Below the pieces are notes generated by a model. That model was not told the DNA's origin and made no database searches. It was given only the letters and a program-made list of their open reading frames with translations. The translations under genes and the position numbers were made by a program. 64,000 nt of DNA, taken from positions 1 through 64,000 of the forward strand of contig JBBQJP010000016.1 of assembly GCA_038326025.1 (NCBI GenBank), read 5' to 3'. Shown in pieces: positions 61,701 through 64,000 of the stretch (position 1 is its first letter; each line of letters opens with the position of its first letter). The stretch comes from CAISIP01 sp038326025. GTDB lineage: Bacteria; Pseudomonadota; Gammaproteobacteria; Burkholderiales; Burkholderiaceae_C.

Positions 61701-63715
61701 GAGTTCCCCAAATCGCGTATCGCTGCCATCTGTGCGTCGCTGAACGATTCAGCCAGGCTCTGCGGCAAATGCTGGGCGACCAGATGCAGCCTGTCATTCT
61801 CGTCCAGCAGGTTCAACGCCTGCCCGGTGCCGCCGAACAGCCGGCTGCAACTCTCCAGAATCTTGTCGAACACCGGCTGCGCATCGGACATCGATCCCGC
61901 AATCACCTGCAATACGTCCGCGGTTGCGGTCTGCTGCTCCAGTGCCTCTTTCGTTTCGTTGAACAGCCGGACGTTCTCGATCGCGATCACCGCCTGGCTG
62001 GCAAAGGTCTGCAACAGGTCGACTATATGCGGCGGGAAGTCGCCCGGCTCCCGGCGCGTCACGCTGATGACGCCGATGGGAGCGCCGTGGTGCAGCATTG
62101 GCACACCCAGCATGCTGCGATAGCCGCGCTTGCGCGCCAGTTCGCGCCATTCGTCGCTGAGCCCTGGCTCGGTTTCGACATCGGGCACGATCTGCGGCTC
62201 GCCGCTGCGCACGGGCAGCAGCAAATAGGTGGTGGCAACCGGCAGGGCGCCGATCGCATGCAGCGCCTGAGCGCCGGTCTCGTCGGTGGCGGTGAATGCC
62301 GTCAGGTGCGCGTTGCCGCCATGTACGCGCCAGACAGTGGCGGAAAAGCCGTTCACCAATTGCCGTGCACTGTTGACGATGGCGTCGAGCACTGGCTGCA
62401 CGTCGTCGGGCGAACTGGCAATGACCTTGAGGATCCCGGCCGTCGCGGTCTGGCGTTCCAGGGCCTCGCGGGTATCGTTAAACAGCTTCGCGTTCTGGAT
62501 GGCGATCACCGCCTGGTCGGCGAAGCTGGCCAGCAATTCCTGCTCCCTGAGCGTGAAGCCGCCCAACGCCTGGCGAATCAGGACGATGGCACCGATGCCG
62601 CGCCCACCCTGCATCAGCGGCGCCATCATCTGGGAGTAGTTGCGGCCGCTGGCAAGTGCCACCGCGCGCACGCCCGGCGGCACGTCGGCACCATGGAGCA
62701 CATCGGGGAAATTAAGCACCCGCCCCGAGGCAATCGCGGCGGCCGTGCCGGTGCCGGCCAGCGGCATGGGAAAGGCCGCATTCGACTTTTCCTGTGCCGC
62801 CGCGAGGTCCGCCTCGGTCCAGCCCGCCGGCGCGTCGCGCGCGGCTACTATCCGTGACGCTGCGCCTCGCAGCAGTCCGTCCTCGCCGATCAGCAGCACG
62901 GCCGTGAACTGCGCATCGAACAGGCGGCCACAACTCGCGAGGATCTTGTCCAGCACCGGCTGGGCGTCGGCCATTGAACTGCTGATGACCTGCAGCACCT
63001 CGGCGGTCGCGGTCTGCCGTGCCAGCGCGGCTTCGACCTGCGCCAGGTGCTCGGCTTTCTGCGCCAGTTGCGTCTCGCGGGCCGCGGCTAACTGCAGGTT
63101 GATGGCGCGGCTGCGTTGCCCATAGACCATGGCCGGCACCAGCGCGAAAAGGGCGAAGCCCAGCAGGATCGACACGGTGAGCAGCGTCAGAACGTCGGGG
63201 GAAAAGAACCCCCCATGGGAGACGAAGCGTTCGCCGACCCCTGCGACCAGCACCACGACCATGCTGCTCGCAACCCAGTACTTGGTGTAGCGCAGCTCGT
63301 CCACGAACGGCGCCGTCAGCGGCGCCAGGAGGACGTAGACCAGCAGATACGGCGAGGACGCGAAGCCACCGAGCGCGAAGTGCACACCCAGGAAGCCCAG
63401 TTGGTGGATCAGGCCCAGCAGCACAAGCCACAGCCGGTAGTTGCGCAGCCGGATGTACGCCATGCCGCAAAGCAAAATGCTGGACCCGACGACCAAGCAG
63501 ATCAGACTTGCCAGGCGGGCACCGACTGCAAAATAGATCACGCCGTAAATCGGCCAGACCGACAGGCCAACGGCATACATGGCGACACCCATCGCCTTGC
63601 GCAGCTTCAGCTCGGGCGGGTCTGCCGGCTCGCTGGCATATCGGACGAAACGATCTTTCAGCCGCTGCAACAGCGGCTGCTGGCTGGTATCCGGATCAGT
63701 GGAAGTCGCGGTCAA
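58757..63715 (-). CDS. Giant membrane hybrid histidine kinase C: 6 TM, 5 GAF, HisKA, HATPase, two REC
   Basis: A 1,652-residue protein. Residues about 40-215 form six membrane segments without a large periplasmic loop, followed by a coiled stretch (AARETQLAQKAEHLAQVEAA). Five GAF units end near 62,490, 61,980, 61,420, 60,910 and 60,370. The phosphoacceptor His lies in TMSHEIRTPMNAVIG near residue 1152, then an HATPase domain and two receivers near 1392 and 1535 with intact phospho-aspartates. The start is TTG at 63715 with an AGGGA site. It is the only one of the three complete kinases that is anchored in the membrane. Confidence 0.92.
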   Translation of the reverse strand: MTATSTDPDTSQQPLLQRLKDRFVRYASEPADPPELKLRKAMGVAMYAVGLSVWPIYGVIYFAVGARLASLICLVVGSSILLCGMAYIRLRNYRLWLVLLGLIHQLGFLGVHFALGGFASSPYLLVYVLLAPLTAPFVDELRYTKYWVASSMVVVLVAGVGERFVSHGGFFSPDVLTLLTVSILLGFALFALVPAMVYGQRSRAINLQLAAARETQLAQKAEHLAQVEAALARQTATAEVLQVISSSMADAQPVLDKILASCGRLFDAQFTAVLLIGEDGLLRGAASRIVAARDAPAGWTEADLAAAQEKSNAAFPMPLAGTGTAAAIASGRVLNFPDVLHGADVPPGVRAVALASGRNYSQMMAPLMQGGRGIGAIVLIRQALGGFTLREQELLASFADQAVIAIQNAKLFNDTREALERQTATAGILKVIASSPDDVQPVLDAIVNSARQLVNGFSATVWRVHGGNAHLTAFTATDETGAQALHAIGALPVATTYLLLPVRSGEPQIVPDVETEPGLSDEWRELARKRGYRSMLGVPMLHHGAPIGVISVTRREPGDFPPHIVDLLQTFASQAVIAIENVRLFNETKEALEQQTATADVLQVIAGSMSDAQPVFDKILESCSRLFGGTGQALNLLDENDRLHLVAQHLPQSLAESFSDAQMAAIRDLGNSAYPVQLSAREAAWMRRGKGVYSTRDPLNDPNAGPAMRAPALAMGFSYAQMGATMVSGEQCIGSIVVNRKAGDSFTDKEQSLLMSFADQAVVAIQNARLFNETQESLARQTATADILRVISGSPTDVTPVFDAIVATAVRLLGVDMSFVFRVKASGIEVAAGASPAGPMDVGMPELPLDAAHNFPARAAASGKMLHLPDWGAVDLPEHEGRIREAFGVGSALYLPLLRGGECIGLLSFADKRARTFGDKEIALAESFRDQALIAIENTRLFNETQEALEQQRASADVLRVIGVSVADAAPVFDKILGSCETLFDGVFANIGLIDDDGLVHLIVSAERFQQATAVEQSLVARLQKEFPRPARDSIHGYVIHKNQVLHYPDVLNGEDVPAGLRETARTLGNYSVLYAPMIWKGNGVGALAVNRTPPSPFSERDINLVKTFADQAVIAIQNAKMFKETQEARAQAEAANEAKSAFLATMSHEIRTPMNAVIGMSGLLLDTALTEDQRDFASTIRDSGDSLLTIINDILDFSKIEAGRMDIEAHPLDLRECVESAMDLIGGRAAEKHLDIAYQFEGEVPAAILGDVTRLRQVLLNLLSNSVKFTEKGEVVLTVRAEGDEQTDEGSQLHFTVHDTGIGLSEAGLSRLFQKFSQADSGTTRKYGGTGLGLAISKLLAELMGGSMWAESGGPGQGSSFHFTIGNKPTDLPVGARREFIGEQAALKGKRILVVDDNATNRRILALQTAKWGMVVRDTEDPTKVLEMLGKDHYDLAIVDMHMPQMDGAMLATRIREAGHPLPLVLFTSLGRQEDSAGLFAATLAKPLRQSQLFDTLVSLLSEGAAPRPAAAPVKPRIDSEMATRHPLRILLAEDNVVNQKLALRLLLQMGYRADLASNGIEAIESVARQSYDVILMDVQMPEMDGLEASRRITAKYPPEQRPRIIAMTANAMQGDREECLAAGMDDYVTKPIRVDALVEALMQATGWQEA

Positions 63716-63727
63716 GTGTTGTCCCTC

Positions 63728-64000
63728 TCAATCGGTTCCGCGCTGCGGCACCAGCAGCAAGCTCGCCACCAGCGCGTCGACCCGGATCGGTTTGGTCACA
63801 TAGTCGTCCATGCCGGCGGCCAGGCATTCCTCGCGGTCACCCTGCATCGCGTTGGCCGTCATCGCGACGATGCGCGGACGCTTGTCAGTCGGGTACTTCG
63901 CCGTGATGCGCCGCGACGCCTCCAGACCGTCCATCTCCGGCATCTGCACGTCCATCAGCACCACGTCGTAACGCTGGCGCGCAACACTCTCGATCGCCTC
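63728..64000 (-). CDS. C-terminal receiver domain of another hybrid kinase or regulator (partial)
   Basis: The last 90 residues of a protein that begins beyond the right edge. They are the C-terminal part of a receiver domain (VLMDVQMPEMDGLEASRR with the phospho-Asp, TKPIRVDAL with the Lys), nearly identical to the second receivers of the three complete kinases. By analogy it is probably the end of a fourth multi-GAF hybrid kinase. Its stop is 12 bases before the start of kinase C, so it belongs to the same transcription unit. Confidence 0.85.
   Translation of the reverse strand, partial: EAIESVARQRYDVVLMDVQMPEMDGLEASRRITAKYPTDKRPRIVAMTANAMQGDREECLAAGMDDYVTKPIRVDALVASLLLVPQRGTD

Noticed and set aside
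1..64000. CRISPR arrays, rRNA or tRNA genes, prophage or integrative-element borders
   Set aside because: No short regular direct repeats with spacers, no cloverleaf or rRNA-like sequence, and no integrase or attachment duplication were seen. The regular repetition in 41,800-63,700 is protein-coding GAF repetition.

Overview
The window reads as a chromosomal segment of a GC-rich Gram-negative bacterium, most likely a betaproteobacterium of the Burkholderiales (Comamonadaceae-like). The grounds are family content and style: a cyanide-insensitive-type bd oxidase, DUF4124 and pentapeptide-MXKDX proteins, Liv-type amino-acid importers, CTGT-N8-ACAG LexA boxes and many short ATGA overlaps. The taxonomic call is inference. 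I found no rRNA, tRNA or CRISPR array.

Positions 1-1,340 are decayed accessory DNA: an MNT/HEPN toxin-antitoxin pair broken by stops and frameshifts, followed by an IS3-type orfA remnant. From about 1,340 to 14,530 there are mostly housekeeping genes: BrkB-like membrane protein, lipoprotein hydrolase, PA14 protein, M32 carboxypeptidase, TlpA-like thioredoxin, 1-Cys peroxiredoxin, a secreted DUF1439-like protein and an EEP-family enzyme. They also include an unrecognised four-gene operon led by a lone J-domain. A strong SOS promoter at 14,638-14,682 (two LexA boxes over a -35/-10 pair) drives two very small genes.

From 15,083 to 24,223 come gbsR-cioA-cioB with a tandem palindromic operator, several small membrane or secreted proteins, a surface-adhesin E gene cut by one amber codon, an orphan flagellar-rod-like gene, VanZ, Sel1, SlyX, an ornithine cyclodeaminase homologue and an SRAP (HMCES/YedK) protein. 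A complete branched-chain amino-acid-type ABC importer fills 24,532-29,158, with a terminator between the binding protein and the permeases. Next come an MXKDX protein, a sirtuin, a class A PBP, an MFS exporter and an MscS channel. Positions 36,283-40,412 hold one intact class III cyclase/TolB/TPR gene among broken cyclase relatives and a broken glycine-zipper gene.

The right third (40,423 to the window end, all minus strand) is the most unusual part. Three giant hybrid histidine kinases of 1,652, 2,975 and 2,391 residues carry 5, 14 and 8 GAF domains (27 in all), each followed by HisKA-HATPase-REC-REC. They are followed by an HPt protein and a response regulator fused to a nucleotide cyclase. 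The 2,975-residue kinase through the REC-cyclase overlap or nearly touch, so they look like one transcription unit that ends in cyclic-nucleotide output. A Phd/YefM-PIN toxin-antitoxin pair sits between the first and second kinases and overlaps the start of the largest one. A fourth kinase or receiver protein enters from the right edge.
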